DNA of 64,000 bases from Paenibacillus caseinilyticus (GCF_027533645.1 NZ_JAQAGY010000001.1:124001-188000); one strand, 5' to 3'. Numbered from the stretch's first letter, positions 26,566 to 35,896 are shown. The notes: generated from the sequence alone by a model not told the origin. Made by a program: numbers and translations.

Positions 26566-29184
26566 TTAACTGCAGCGGCTGTAGCCGCAGTTGGAACAAT
26601 TCTTGCACCCTTCGCTGTTGATCAGCGAAGCCGAGCCGCACGAAGGACACAGGTCGAGCGACGTGGCCGCGTTGCGGGTCACCGCATACTGCGCCGGCGT
26701 CTCCTGGATCATGTCGATCTCCTGCGTCGCCGTAACAAGCTCATCGGCGCTGTCCGTGAACTCGCCGTGGGATTCGAGTGCCTTCGCAACCGCATCGGCA
26801 ATAGACTCGACACGGTTGGCGCCGAACCCGATCGCACCGGAGCCGCCGATGCCCTTGAGGTGCTTCACGAGCAGATCGACCTTGTTCCCGTGGTCGCCGT
26901 AGCGCAGGAACAGGGAGCAGACGCGGCCGAGCGCTTCGGACATCGCGAATACGTCGGAGCCGGCTTTGCCCACGTTGAGGAAGATCTCGCTCGGGGAGCC
27001 GTTCATGTCGTTGATCGTGATATACGCCATGCCGAACGGCGTATTGAACTTGTATGTCGCGCCGCGCAGCACCTGCGGACGGCGTTTGTATTCCTTGTCG
27101 AAGACCTTCTCGGTCTTCGCATCGATATTCACCGCGAGCGTCTGGGAGAGGCTGGTCAGCGAAGCGTTCGATGCTATCGGCGCAGCAGCCGGAGCCGCTT
27201 CAGCAGCTGCCGTGTCCGCAGCAGGCGTACTGACCGCTTCGGCCTTATCTTCCTTCTTCTCCGTCGAGAGCACCTGCACGTCGCGGGAGCCGTCGCGGTA
27301 GATCGTCACGCCTTTGCAGCCGAGATCGAAGGCGAGCTCGTAGAGCCGCTTCGTCTCTTCGACCGTGAAGTCGGCCGGGCAGTTCGCCGTCTTGGAGATC
27401 GAGCTGTCCACCCACTTCTGGATCGCCGCCTGCGCGCGGATGTGGTCTTCCGCCGAGAGATCCATCGCGGTCACGAAGTGGGCCGGCAGATCCTCGTTCG
27501 GATGTGCGTCCTTCCACTCCTGGGCGATCGGTACGTACTGCTTGTCGAAGCCGAGGCGGCTCTGGCGGTAGTATTCGAAGGCGAAGTAAGGCTCGATGCC
27601 GGTCGACGTGCCGACCATCGTGCCCGTGGAGCCTGTCGGCGCCTGGGTGATAACCGTGACGTTGCGCATGCCCTTCTTCTGGATGGCCGCCCCGACTTCC
27701 GGATACGTAGCCACCATGTTCTTCATGAACCCGCTCTGCAGGAACGGCTCGGCATCGAAATGCTGGAAGGAGCCCTTCTCTTCGGCGATGTCGGCAGAAG
27801 CCAGATAAGCTTCCTTCGCCATGAAGCCGTACAGCTTATCGAGGAACTCCAGCGATTCCGGGCTGCCGTAGCGGATCTCCAGCTTGATCATCAGCTCGGC
27901 CAGCCCCATCGAACCAAGGCCTACGCGCCGCTCGCCCTGCTGGTTGATCCGGTTCTCTTCGAAGTGGTACGGCGTCTTGTCGATGACGTTATCGAGGAAG
28001 CGCGTCGAGTACTGCACGGTCTTCGCGAGTTCGTCCCAGGCGACGTCATGCTTCTCCTCATCGTAGAACTTCGAGAGATTGATCGCCGACAGGTTGCAGA
28101 CGCCCCATGCCGGGAGCCCCTGCTCACCGCACGGATTCGTGCAGATGATCGGATTGAAGTACCAAGAGTTCGACATCTGGTTGTAATATTCCAAGAACAC
28201 GACACCCGGCTCGGCGGATTTCCAAGCGGATTCGATGATCGTATGCCATACGTCTCTTGCTTTCACCGTACGGTACGGGATGACACTGCGGCCGGCTTTC
28301 TTCCACTTGTCGAGATCGCCGTCCCATACGTCGTCATACTCCGGATCCGTCGTGTCCGGGTAGACCAGCTCCCAGTCCAGATCTTCCTTCACCGCCTGCA
28401 TGAAACCGTTGCTCACGCATACGGACAAGTTCGCGTTGGTGATCTGGCCCATGGTCTGCTTGACTGTAATGAAATCGACCACATCCGGATGCCAGTCGTT
28501 GATCATGAGCATGAGTGCGCCCCGCCGGCTGCCGCCCTGTTCGATCAGCCCGGTGGCATAGCTGAAGAGCCCGCCCCACGAGACCGCGCCGGAGGACGAA
28601 CCGTTCACCCCGCGCACCACCGAGCGCCGCGGACGAAGCGAGGACAGATTGATGCCTACGCCGCCGCCCCGGGCCATAATCTCGGTCATCTCGGAGAGCG
28701 TCGCCATAATGCCGCCCCGGCTATCGTGAGGGGAGGGGATGACGTAACAGTTGAACAAGGTCAATTCGTCGCTCGCACCCGCCCCAGCCGCAATCCGGCC
28801 GCCTGGCACAAGCTTCCAATCATCAAGCACATAACGGAATTTCTCCGTCCATTCGCTCTGTTTCTCGGGCGTTGCTTCCACGGAAGCCATCGCAGCAGCC
28901 AAACGGTCCCACATCTCCTGAGGGGATTTCTCGCGGGTCAGCGTCAGCTTCTCGACCTGGGATTCGACAACGTCCCCGCTGCGTGTGCGGACCTGAACCG
29001 TATTTCCCTGTCGTTCGATGACCTCGCCTACTTCCTTCGCAGGAAACTTAGGATCGTCCTTCGTCAGCACGAGTACCGTGTCGCCCACCTTGGTATTCGA
29101 GGTATCGGCGTCTTTCATCGCATATCGATCAAGGAAAATTTTCTCGCTCAAGCCTTCTAATTTGGTCTGCTGTATGGTCTTCAC
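26566..29184 (-). CDS. nrdJ: Adenosylcobalamin-dependent (class II) ribonucleotide reductase
   Basis: 872 residues. It reduces ribonucleotides to deoxyribonucleotides using a B12-generated thiyl radical, with no oxygen requirement. Visible motifs: redox Cys in LTLFNCYVIP, glycine-rich GGGVGINLSSLRPR, active-site NPCGEQGLPAWGVCNLSAINL (cut here), phosphate loop APTGSTGTMVGTSTG, and a C-terminal cysteine cluster (CPSCG then CKNCSNCGYSRC) that probably re-reduces the active site. The GTG at 29184 has AGGAGG eight bases upstream. The promoter carries two NrdR-type boxes. A cobinamide-salvage gene (cbiZ) at 45.5 kb fits a B12-using organism. Confidence 0.97.
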   Translation of the reverse strand: MKTIQQTKLEGLSEKIFLDRYAMKDADTSNTKVGDTVLVLTKDDPKFPAKEVGEVIERQGNTVQVRTRSGDVVESQVEKLTLTREKSPQEMWDRLAAAMASVEATPEKQSEWTEKFRYVLDDWKLVPGGRIAAGAGASDELTLFNCYVIPSPHDSRGGIMATLSEMTEIMARGGGVGINLSSLRPRRSVVRGVNGSSSGAVSWGGLFSYATGLIEQGGSRRGALMLMINDWHPDVVDFITVKQTMGQITNANLSVCVSNGFMQAVKEDLDWELVYPDTTDPEYDDVWDGDLDKWKKAGRSVIPYRTVKARDVWHTIIESAWKSAEPGVVFLEYYNQMSNSWYFNPIICTNPCGEQGLPAWGVCNLSAINLSKFYDEEKHDVAWDELAKTVQYSTRFLDNVIDKTPYHFEENRINQQGERRVGLGSMGLAELMIKLEIRYGSPESLEFLDKLYGFMAKEAYLASADIAEEKGSFQHFDAEPFLQSGFMKNMVATYPEVGAAIQKKGMRNVTVITQAPTGSTGTMVGTSTGIEPYFAFEYYRQSRLGFDKQYVPIAQEWKDAHPNEDLPAHFVTAMDLSAEDHIRAQAAIQKWVDSSISKTANCPADFTVEETKRLYELAFDLGCKGVTIYRDGSRDVQVLSTEKKEDKAEAVSTPAADTAAAEAAPAAAPIASNASLTSLSQTLAVNIDAKTEKVFDKEYKRRPQVLRGATYKFNTPFGMAYITINDMNGSPSEIFLNVGKAGSDVFAMSEALGRVCSLFLRYGDHGNKVDLLVKHLKGIGGSGAIGFGANRVESIADAVAKALESHGEFTDSADELVTATQEIDMIQETPAQYAVTRNAATSLDLCPSCGSASLINSEGCKNCSNCGYSRCS

Positions 29185-29218
29185 AACAACAACCTCCTGT
29201 ATGTAAGATCATCGGAAT

Positions 29219-29266
29219 GTACAATATCTGGTTGAGAATACGATTATACAATACAATATGTAGTGT
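29219..29266 (-). promoter_or_regulatory. nrdJ promoter with two NrdR boxes
   Basis: On the minus strand ACACTACATATTGTAT (29251-29266) fits the NrdR consensus very well, and CAACCAGATATTGTAC (29219-29234) shares its ATATTGT core. The cores are 32 bases apart, three helical turns, the spacing at which NrdR acts. A TATAAT -10 element (29243-29248) sits between them, and box 1 overlaps the spacer upstream of it, so binding should block RNA polymerase. Confidence 0.8.
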
Positions 29267-29464
29267 TTCTAATAGCCAAAAAGCGAATTTCGGCGTCCAG
29301 GACAATCTGCCGTGCGATTCTCTTACGTTTTCTCTTCCTCGCTCTCTTTCTCATTCGTGCTAAATTAAGGAATTTCGACAATCTTGTCGAAGAACCTCCC
29401 CTATCAGGCACCTCTGCGAAGCCTCATTCCACCGGCTGTCAGTCATCCGTCAGGCTGGAATCCT

Positions 29465-29494
29465 TTGACAAAGGCGGGCCTGTCTTGGTAGTCT
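29465..29494 (+). promoter_or_regulatory. Candidate promoter of the D-amino-acid transaminase gene
   Basis: A perfect -35 TTGACA (29465-29470) and a weaker -10 TAGTCT (29489-29494) are 18 bases apart, about 85 bases before the start codon. Between 29267 and 29464 I see nothing recognisable. Confidence 0.5.
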
Positions 29495-29579
29495 GAATCC
29501 AGATTAGCATAAGCCTAAGGGAAACATCAAACATATGTTCCCCGCCTTACCCCCATTGTATGTCAGGAGGAGCATCCGC

Positions 29580-30419
29580 ATGTCAACCATCTACTGGTAT
29601 CAAAATGAGTTCCTTCCCAAAGAGGACGTCCGCATCTCGCCCGAGGACCGGGGCTATTACTTCGGCGACGGCGCTTACGAGGTGTTCCGCGTCTACGGCG
29701 GCCAGCTGTATGAGGCAGACGCCCACTATGACCGTCTCGTCCGTACCGCCGAGGCGATCCAGATGTCTCTCCCCATGTCCAAGAGCGAACTGCTCGGCGG
29801 ACTGAACGAACTGGTTACCCGCAATCAGGTGCAAGAAGGCACCGTCTACCTCCAGTTGACCCGGGGCATTGCCCCCCGCGCCCACAGCTTCCCGCAGGAC
29901 GCGGAGCCCGTCCTGATGGCCTATGCAAGTGAACTGAAGCGCCCGCTGGCTGCCATGGAGAAAGGGATCCGTACCGTGACGATGGACGACATCCGCTGGC
30001 TGCGCTGCGACCTCAAGACACTGAACCTGCTCGCCAACACGATGGCGAAGCAGCACGCGCTGTCCCAGGGCGCCGATGACGTCATCCTGCACCGCAGCGG
30101 CACCGTCACCGAATGCAGCGCCTCCAACGCCGCCATCGTCCAAGACGGCCGGATCGTCACGCATCCCGCCAACCATCTGATCCTCCACGGCATCACGCGC
30201 ATGGTCGTGCTGAGGCTGGCGGCGGAGCTCGGCATCCCGGTGGACGAGAGGCCCTTCACCCTGGACGAGCTGCGGGCGGCGGACGAAGTCTTCATCACGG
30301 GGACGACCGTGGAGGTGACCCCGGTGATCGCCATCGACGGTCAGCCGGTCGCCGGCGGACTGCCAGGCCCGGTAACCCGGCGGCTGCAGGATGCGTTCGC
30401 GCAGACCCTACGTCCTTGA
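29580..30419 (+). CDS. dat: D-amino-acid transaminase
   Basis: 279 residues of fold-type IV PLP enzymes. It exchanges the amino group between D-alanine and 2-oxoglutarate, making D-glutamate for peptidoglycan. Visible: YYFGDGAYEVFRVY near residue 30, the PLP lysine in CDLKTLNLLANTMAK (about residue 145), Glu in TECSASN, and the phosphate-binding GTTVEVTPV. Length fits Bacillus Dat (about 280). The ATG at 29580 is chosen because GGAGGA lies eight bases upstream; an in-frame ATG at 29535 lacks such a site. A terminator follows. Confidence 0.93.
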   Translation: MSTIYWYQNEFLPKEDVRISPEDRGYYFGDGAYEVFRVYGGQLYEADAHYDRLVRTAEAIQMSLPMSKSELLGGLNELVTRNQVQEGTVYLQLTRGIAPRAHSFPQDAEPVLMAYASELKRPLAAMEKGIRTVTMDDIRWLRCDLKTLNLLANTMAKQHALSQGADDVILHRSGTVTECSASNAAIVQDGRIVTHPANHLILHGITRMVVLRLAAELGIPVDERPFTLDELRAADEVFITGTTVEVTPVIAIDGQPVAGGLPGPVTRRLQDAFAQTLRP

Positions 30420-30485
30420 GTTTTTACCACGCCCGTCTGCATGTGCATCATCGCATTTTGACAAAACCATGAACAGGCAAAGCGA

Positions 30486-30513
30486 ATCCCCCGGAAGAAA
30501 GATTCCGGGGGAT
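30486..30513 (+). terminator. Terminator-like hairpin after dat
   Basis: A perfect 11-bp stem (ATCCCCCGGAA/TTCCGGGGGAT) with a six-base loop, 67 bases past the dat stop. The following run of T is short (ATTTG). Confidence 0.7.
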
Positions 30514-30604
30514 ATTTGCGTGTCAGTGAGCCTGCCGCACCAGCCTTGCGCCCGCAGGCCGATCCCTGGGCGGACCCTCGTACGGACTCCGGTACGAACG
30601 CGAA

Positions 30605-30659
30605 TCGGACTCCATTCGGACTCCATTCGGACTTCATTCGGACTTCATTCGGACTTCAG
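30605..30659. repeat. Five tandem 11-bp repeats
   Basis: Five head-to-tail units with the pattern TCGGACTYCAT, the last ending in AG. They lie between the dat terminator and lipM, where no gene is seen (30514-30795). Imperfect relatives of the unit (CGTACGGACTCC, CGAATCGGACTCC) lie just to the left. Confidence 0.9.
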
Positions 30660-30795
30660 TACGGATTGTAACCGCAGCCTCTGCGCGTGATCGGCACGGA
30701 CCTCCCTTACGGCTGGCGCACAATAGGAAGGCTCGGGACCCAAGTACCTCCGCTATATCAGCCGGCCCGGCCCTCCCGCTCGTACATCCAGAGGC

Positions 30796-31638
30796 CTACC
30801 GGCGCAGATTCCACTCCGGATTCCCGTACTTCTCCTCACGCAGGCGCTGCGCCAGCTCTTCTTCCCATGAGGTCAGCTCTCCCGGAACGAGCCGGATCCC
30901 GAGCCCCTCGGCGATGCCGGCCGCGAACGCTTCCTCCACGTCCCCCAGCGTCACATCCCGCAGACCGGCACCCTGCCGCAGCTCGTTGATCGCCACCGCT
31001 TTGCGCAGGAACTGGGCTTTCATCCGCTCCCCGACCCGCTCGCTGGCGAACTTCAGCAGCCCGAACAGCTGATCCGCGTCGAGATCGAGCAGGATTGAGC
31101 CATGCTGCAGCAGGGCGCCCTTCTGCCGGGTCTGCGCGCTGCCGGCGATCTTGCGTCCCTCGACCACCAGCTCGTACCACGACGGCGAATCGAAGCAGGC
31201 CGCCGAACCCATCGACGCATACTGGCTCTTGTCCTCTTCGCTCTCGAGCTGCACCATGTCGGCCGCCAGCCCCAGCCGGCGGAAGCCGAGCAGCAGCCCT
31301 TGGCTCAGCACCCTGTACGCCTCCGTGACGCTGCGGGGAATCCCCTCGTATTGCTCCGAGACGATCATGCTGTACGTCAGTTCGCGGTCGTGCAGTACGG
31401 CCCGGCCCCCGGTCGCCCGGCGGACGAAGCCGATCCCTTGGCGCTCCAGCGCCTCGAAGTCGACCTCGGTCTGCGCCTTCTGGAAGTAGCCTACCGACAG
31501 CGTCGGCGGGTTCCAGCCGTAGAACCGCACGGTCGGCGGCACTCTCCCTTCGCTGTGCGCCGTCAGAATCGCTTCATCCACTGCCATATTGTAATCCGGT
31601 GCGGAAGAACCGCTGCGGATCCATCTCCATTCGTTCAT
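30796..31638 (-). CDS. lipM: Octanoyl-[ACP]:protein octanoyltransferase (lipoate biosynthesis)
   Basis: 280 residues of the biotin/lipoate protein ligase fold. It moves octanoate from acyl carrier protein to GcvH, the first step of lipoate assembly in Bacillus. The catalytic cysteine is in SAACFDSPSWYELVVEGRK, followed by the conserved lysine region KIAGSAQTRQKGALLQHGS (cut) and RRATGGRAVLHDRELTYS near the N-terminus. The CFDSPSWYELV context is that of LipM rather than LplJ. It is transcribed away from yqhH; B. subtilis lipM is also close to yqhH and yqhG. Confidence 0.92.
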   Translation of the reverse strand: MNEWRWIRSGSSAPDYNMAVDEAILTAHSEGRVPPTVRFYGWNPPTLSVGYFQKAQTEVDFEALERQGIGFVRRATGGRAVLHDRELTYSMIVSEQYEGIPRSVTEAYRVLSQGLLLGFRRLGLAADMVQLESEEDKSQYASMGSAACFDSPSWYELVVEGRKIAGSAQTRQKGALLQHGSILLDLDADQLFGLLKFASERVGERMKAQFLRKAVAINELRQGAGLRDVTLGDVEEAFAAGIAEGLGIRLVPGELTSWEEELAQRLREEKYGNPEWNLRR

Positions 31639-31849
31639 TCTTCTCCAACCTCCTAAGTCCGTCCCTTCATCATAATGGATCGCGCTTTCGTTTGAAAGTT
31701 TTTCTTTGTGTACATACTAGGAATTGATTGGAGCGTAAGAGAAGACGGCCGGCAGGCCGGTTACAGCAGGGACCCCCGGACACAGCAAGAGCCGGGTACT
31801 GCCTGACCCGAAGCCGTTCCCCATGCCAGAAGGAAAAGGAGCGCGTGAG

Positions 31850-33652
31850 ATGCAGCCAACCGAGCGGAAGGAACACTTACGGCAGTTGAATGAGCATGTC
31901 CAGATCCACTTTGAACGGGACTGGTTCGAAGAGCTGCACCAGCGTGCCCAGCGCAACGGTCCCTGGGACAGCTTCACGATGTTCAAGCTGGCGCACGAGG
32001 CGGAACGTTCCGGACTCATCCACAGCTTCGACGAGCTTCAGTGCCTGACGCACCTGCCGAATCTCGTGCCGATGGACCATCAGATCGAGACGGCCAAAAA
32101 GGTGCTCACCGGGATGCGCGGGCGTGCGATTCTGGCCGACGAGGTCGGACTCGGCAAGACGATCGAAGCGGGTCTCATTCTCAAGGAGTACCTGATCCGC
32201 GGGCTCATCCGCAAAGTGCTGATCCTCGTCCCGGCCTCCCTGGTCCTGCAGTGGGTGCGCGAGCTCAACCAGAAGTTCGGCATCCCGGCCGTCGCCCAGA
32301 AGAAGGAATACATGTGGGCCCAGAGCGACATTATCGTCGCCTCCATGGACACGGCGAAGCGGGACCCTCACCGGGAGATCGTACTCGGCCTGGAGTACGA
32401 CATGCTCATCGTCGACGAAGCCCATAAGCTCAAGAACAAGAAGACGACAAGCTACCAGTTCATCAACGAGCTGCGCAAAAAATACTGCCTCCTTCTCACG
32501 GCGACCCCCGTGCAGAATGACCTTGGCGAGCTCTATAATCTCATTACGCTGCTGAAGCCCGGCCAGCTCGGCGGCAAGACCAGCTTCCAGGCCAACTTCG
32601 TCGTCGACAAGCGCGTCCCGAAGAACGAAGAGCAGCTGCAGTCGGAGCTCAGCAAGGTGATGATCCGCAACCGGCGCAGCGACGGCAACGTGAACTTCAC
32701 GAAGCGGATCGTCCGCAATATCCCGCTCCAGCTCTCGCCGGAAGAACAGGCGCTCTATGATGGCGTCACGAACTTCGTGAAAGGGCGCTTCGAGGAAGCT
32801 GGCGGCGATCTCAGCTCCGTGCTGTCCCTCGTAACCCTGCAGCGGGAAGTCTGTTCCTCCCGGGACGCCGTGTTCATTACCTTGGTCAATATGTTCAAAA
32901 AGACGGACGAAGACTCCCCGCTGCGGCCGCGGATCTGGGAGCTCGTAGAGCTCATCCGCAGCATCAAGGCGAACACGAAGGCCGAGAAGGTAATGGAGCT
33001 TATCCGCGACATTGACGACAAAGTGATCATCTTCACGGAGTACCGCGCTTCCCAGGAGTATCTGATGCAGTACCTCAAGGAGCACAAAATCTCGTGCGTG
33101 CCTTACCGCGGGGGCATGAACCGGGGGAAGAAGGATTGGATGATGGATCTGTTCCGCAGCCGCGCCCAGGTCCTGATCGCCACGGAAGCCGGCGGGGAAG
33201 GCATCAACCTGCAGTTCTGCCACAACATGATCAACTTCGATCTGCCGTGGAATCCGATGCGGGTCGAGCAGCGGATCGGCCGTGTGCACCGGCTCGGGCA
33301 GAAGGAAGACGTGAAGATCTACAATCTGTCCACCACCGGCACGATCGAGGAACATATCCTCTCGCTGCTCCACGAGAAAATCAACATGTTCGAGCTGGTG
33401 ATCGGCGGGCTCGATACGATCCTCGAGCGCTTCGAGAAGAAGACGTCGCTCGAATCCCATCTCGCCAAGCTCATCCTCACTTCCGGCAACCAGGACGAGA
33501 TCCGGCGCCATCTGGACGATCTCGGCCAGACCTTCACCCAGGTGCGCACCGAGGTGCAGCAGGAAGCCGCTGACGGTTCGCGTCTGGCGAGCATGCTGAA
33601 CGCCGTCGGGCAGTCGGTGCCGGGAACCGGCACGGAGGAGGCACAGCCATGA
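31850..33652 (+). CDS. yqhH: SNF2-family helicase-like ATPase, YqhH type
   Basis: About 600 residues. Helicase motifs in order: Walker A DEVGLGKTIEAG, Ia LVPASLVLQWVREL, DEAH box LIVDEAHKLKN, LLTATPVQND (III), then C-terminal motifs IIFTEYRASQEYL, EAGGEGINLQF (V) and QRIGRVHRLGQ (VI). Such proteins move along DNA or strip proteins from it; no nuclease or methylase domain is attached. The internal ATG at 31850 is preferred because AAGGAG lies eight bases upstream; a nearby ATG at 31823 lacks a site. The stop overlaps the yqhG start (ATGATG), so the two are coupled. The cellular role of YqhH is not known to me. Confidence 0.9.
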   Translation: MQPTERKEHLRQLNEHVQIHFERDWFEELHQRAQRNGPWDSFTMFKLAHEAERSGLIHSFDELQCLTHLPNLVPMDHQIETAKKVLTGMRGRAILADEVGLGKTIEAGLILKEYLIRGLIRKVLILVPASLVLQWVRELNQKFGIPAVAQKKEYMWAQSDIIVASMDTAKRDPHREIVLGLEYDMLIVDEAHKLKNKKTTSYQFINELRKKYCLLLTATPVQNDLGELYNLITLLKPGQLGGKTSFQANFVVDKRVPKNEEQLQSELSKVMIRNRRSDGNVNFTKRIVRNIPLQLSPEEQALYDGVTNFVKGRFEEAGGDLSSVLSLVTLQREVCSSRDAVFITLVNMFKKTDEDSPLRPRIWELVELIRSIKANTKAEKVMELIRDIDDKVIIFTEYRASQEYLMQYLKEHKISCVPYRGGMNRGKKDWMMDLFRSRAQVLIATEAGGEGINLQFCHNMINFDLPWNPMRVEQRIGRVHRLGQKEDVKIYNLSTTGTIEEHILSLLHEKINMFELVIGGLDTILERFEKKTSLESHLAKLILTSGNQDEIRRHLDDLGQTFTQVRTEVQQEAADGSRLASMLNAVGQSVPGTGTEEAQP

Positions 33653-34710
33653 TGAACACCGAGCAGATCCGCAGCTTCGTCATGCGCTATCTCGAGGCAG
33701 AGCAGTGCGAAATTCAGGAGAAGCACCCGGCTTACGTGACCGTGAAGCTGTCCCCCTCCGCGGACCAGGACTTGAATCACCGTCCTTATTATTGGAGCTT
33801 CGTGGAGCGGACGGGCGTGACGCCCGAGACGATGACCTGCACGTTCATCTTCGATCCGGACACGTACCGCGAGCTGCATCCGCCCCAGGGCGTTCCGGCT
33901 GCCGCCATGGCAGCGCCGCCGGGGATGGCCGGCGTTCCATCGCCGGGCTCTGCCGCACCACAGATTCAAGCTTCTGGCGCAGCCTCCCCGGCAGCCCCCG
34001 GTCCAGCCGGACCGCAGGCGCCCGGAAGCCCCCCGCCGCAGGGCGACAGCATCCTCGGCCGGTATTTCGGCTTCGTGCCGACGTCCTTCACCGCCCGGGT
34101 GCCCCGGGACGAGATGACCTACGGCAGCCGGCGGCTCGAGCAGATCTTCGGCGCCGTACGCGGCAAGGGCCGGTTCGTCCGGCTCTTCGAGCATTACGTG
34201 CCCGCGCAGCCTCACTCCTCGACCGTGCCGTACGAGAGCTGGTTCGGCGTGAACTACAAAGTCGAGCTGGCCTGCGACATGAAGCGCAGCGAGATCCACT
34301 CGATCGGCATCCAGCTGCAGACCGGGCAGCTGCGGGAAGAGTTCCACGAGTGGATCTCCGGCCGCAAGATGACGCCCCGTCTGCCCGCTCACGTGTATGT
34401 AACGCCCGACAAGATCACGCTGCCCCGGGCAGTTCTCTTTCTCGAACAGCATCTCGAAGAGAAGCTTGCGGCGTACGACCACGGATGGGCCCGGGATGCG
34501 CAGCTGCGCCTGAGCGAGGAGCTCGAGCGCATCCGCGGCTACTACGACTCCCTGCTGCAGTCAGCCGATCCCGAGAAGAGACCGGAGATCGAAGCGCAGT
34601 ACGCCAACCGGATCAACGAAATCGAATGGCAGTATCGCCCGCGTGTGCATGTATCCGCCATCAACTGCGGTTTGTTTCATGTCCCCGCTGCGAACGGGGC
34701 TTCCTTCTGA
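33649..34710 (+). CDS. yqhG: YqhG-family protein of unknown function
   Basis: 353 residues, no signal or membrane helix. The N-terminal third (RSFVMRYLEAEQCEI..., HRPYYWSFVERTG) and the C-terminal half (helical, ending in WQYRPRVHVSAINCGLF) match the YqhG family, while residues about 85-130 are a Pro/Ala/Gly-rich linker that B. subtilis YqhG would not be expected to have. Overlaps yqhH by four bases. The conserved pairing implies a shared job with the SNF2-like ATPase, perhaps as its specificity subunit, an inference only. Confidence 0.85.
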   Translation: MMNTEQIRSFVMRYLEAEQCEIQEKHPAYVTVKLSPSADQDLNHRPYYWSFVERTGVTPETMTCTFIFDPDTYRELHPPQGVPAAAMAAPPGMAGVPSPGSAAPQIQASGAASPAAPGPAGPQAPGSPPPQGDSILGRYFGFVPTSFTARVPRDEMTYGSRRLEQIFGAVRGKGRFVRLFEHYVPAQPHSSTVPYESWFGVNYKVELACDMKRSEIHSIGIQLQTGQLREEFHEWISGRKMTPRLPAHVYVTPDKITLPRAVLFLEQHLEEKLAAYDHGWARDAQLRLSEELERIRGYYDSLLQSADPEKRPEIEAQYANRINEIEWQYRPRVHVSAINCGLFHVPAANGASF

Positions 34711-34862
34711 CGAAGGGCCGCGAAGCTTAGCGGTTCTTCGGGAAAACTTTATTTGTAACGCTTACAGGTTCTAACAAACTTTTCGCCGCATACCCTATAT
34801 ACTAAAGACATATTCGATACGGACAGCGCATAGAGCCGCCAAAGCCCCTACTTCCAGCAAAG

Positions 34863-35801
34863 ATGGTGAATATCTTGAACAAGCTCACGCTCGCTCTGAC
34901 CGCGCTGCTCCTCGCTGCCGGCCTGCATGCCGCAGGACCGCTCGAATACGCTCCCGCCCTGGCTGTGGAGCAGGCATCTTCCACGGAAGAGTCTATCGCC
35001 CCTTCCACGGATGTGCCGCAGCAGCAAACCGCCTCCTCCTTGGAGGAAGCCGTGCAAAGCCTGATCGCCTCCATCTCCGCCCAGAAGGGCTTCGAGGACT
35101 GGCAGCAGGCGCAGTGGACAAGCTATCCGCTCGGTCCCGGCACTCACGGCTGGGTCGTCCTCCTGAAGACCGGCGGCCGCGAGACCGGATATCTCGTGAT
35201 CCACGATACCGGTGACGGCGCCTACCGCCTCTCGGAATACGGCCGCGGCGAATACCCATTATTCAGCTTACAGACTCTGCATCACTCTCTGGTGCAGCTT
35301 GACCTTATCCCATCCGACATTCAAGCGCAGCGCCTGTATTACAATCCGCTCGAAGCCTTCTGGATCATCGCCGCCCCGGGCGGCAGCCCGCTCCGGTATC
35401 TCGATGCCAAGACGGGCGAAGAGCTCCCGCTGAAGCCCGGAGACCTCCCCAAGCTGGAGCTCCGCGTATCGGATGGCCAGCTCTTGCACACCGGGAGCCC
35501 GGCTCCCAGGCCCCAAGAGCCCGTTCATGGCATCAGCTCCTTCGATCCCTACGAACGCCTCCCCTGGGTGCAGTCGGCCTCTGCCGCCCCTCCCTCCTCC
35601 GATGTGCTTGGAGCGTGGCTGGAACAAGGCCGCAAGCCTATCTTTGCCGCCAATGTATACAGCGGCCGGCATCTGATCCCGCTGCCGGTGACCGGTCTGC
35701 AGACTTGGTCCGGCGGCACCGCCTATGTCAGGGTTCAGGAAGACGACGAACGTTATCTTCCGCTCGAATCCATGCAGCGTCTAGGCGGGTTTTACCCCTA
35801 A
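34863..35801 (+). CDS. Secreted protein of unknown function
   Basis: 312 residues with an N-terminal signal peptide (LTLALTALLLAAGLHAAG). A Ser/Thr/Gln-rich segment follows, then a mainly beta domain with GWVVLLKTGGRETGYLVIHD (cut), FWIIAAPGGSPLRYLDAKTGEELPL (cut) and a C-terminal SGGTAYVRVQEDDERYLPL. I do not recognise the family. The fold-like repetition of beta hairpins could mean a binding or inhibitor-like domain. Start choice: the ATG at 34863 has a weak site; a TTG at 34875 with GATGGTG six bases upstream would also give an intact signal peptide. A strong terminator follows. Confidence 0.7.
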   Translation: MVNILNKLTLALTALLLAAGLHAAGPLEYAPALAVEQASSTEESIAPSTDVPQQQTASSLEEAVQSLIASISAQKGFEDWQQAQWTSYPLGPGTHGWVVLLKTGGRETGYLVIHDTGDGAYRLSEYGRGEYPLFSLQTLHHSLVQLDLIPSDIQAQRLYYNPLEAFWIIAAPGGSPLRYLDAKTGEELPLKPGDLPKLELRVSDGQLLHTGSPAPRPQEPVHGISSFDPYERLPWVQSASAAPPSSDVLGAWLEQGRKPIFAANVYSGRHLIPLPVTGLQTWSGGTAYVRVQEDDERYLPLESMQRLGGFYP

Positions 35802-35828
35802 CCTTTGGTTTCTCTCCTCTCCTATATA

Positions 35829-35896
35829 GAAAGCTTCCAGCCACCCCGCTCCGGATCTTTTCCGGCAGCGGACGGCAAGAAGCTTTCCTTTTTTTT
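35829..35896 (+). terminator. Terminator between the secreted protein and arsB genes
   Basis: GAAAGCTTC and GAAGCTTTC form a 9-bp outer stem around a second hairpin (CCGGA/TCCGG). An eight-base T-run follows on the plus strand; on the minus strand the arsB stop is close by and the hairpin can serve it too. Confidence 0.85.

Noticed and set aside
26767-29160. A 797-codon open frame on the plus strand opposite nrdJ
   Set aside because: It is the mirror of a high-GC coding gene; the composition is Arg/His/Val-rich and low in known motifs, and nrdJ is beyond doubt. Similar long mirror frames lie opposite yqhH (31877-33511), argS (38961-40868) and rsmF.
29263-29496. A 77-codon frame between nrdJ and dat
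   Set aside because: It begins inside the NrdR box region and has no ribosome binding site; the hydrophobic start alone is not enough.
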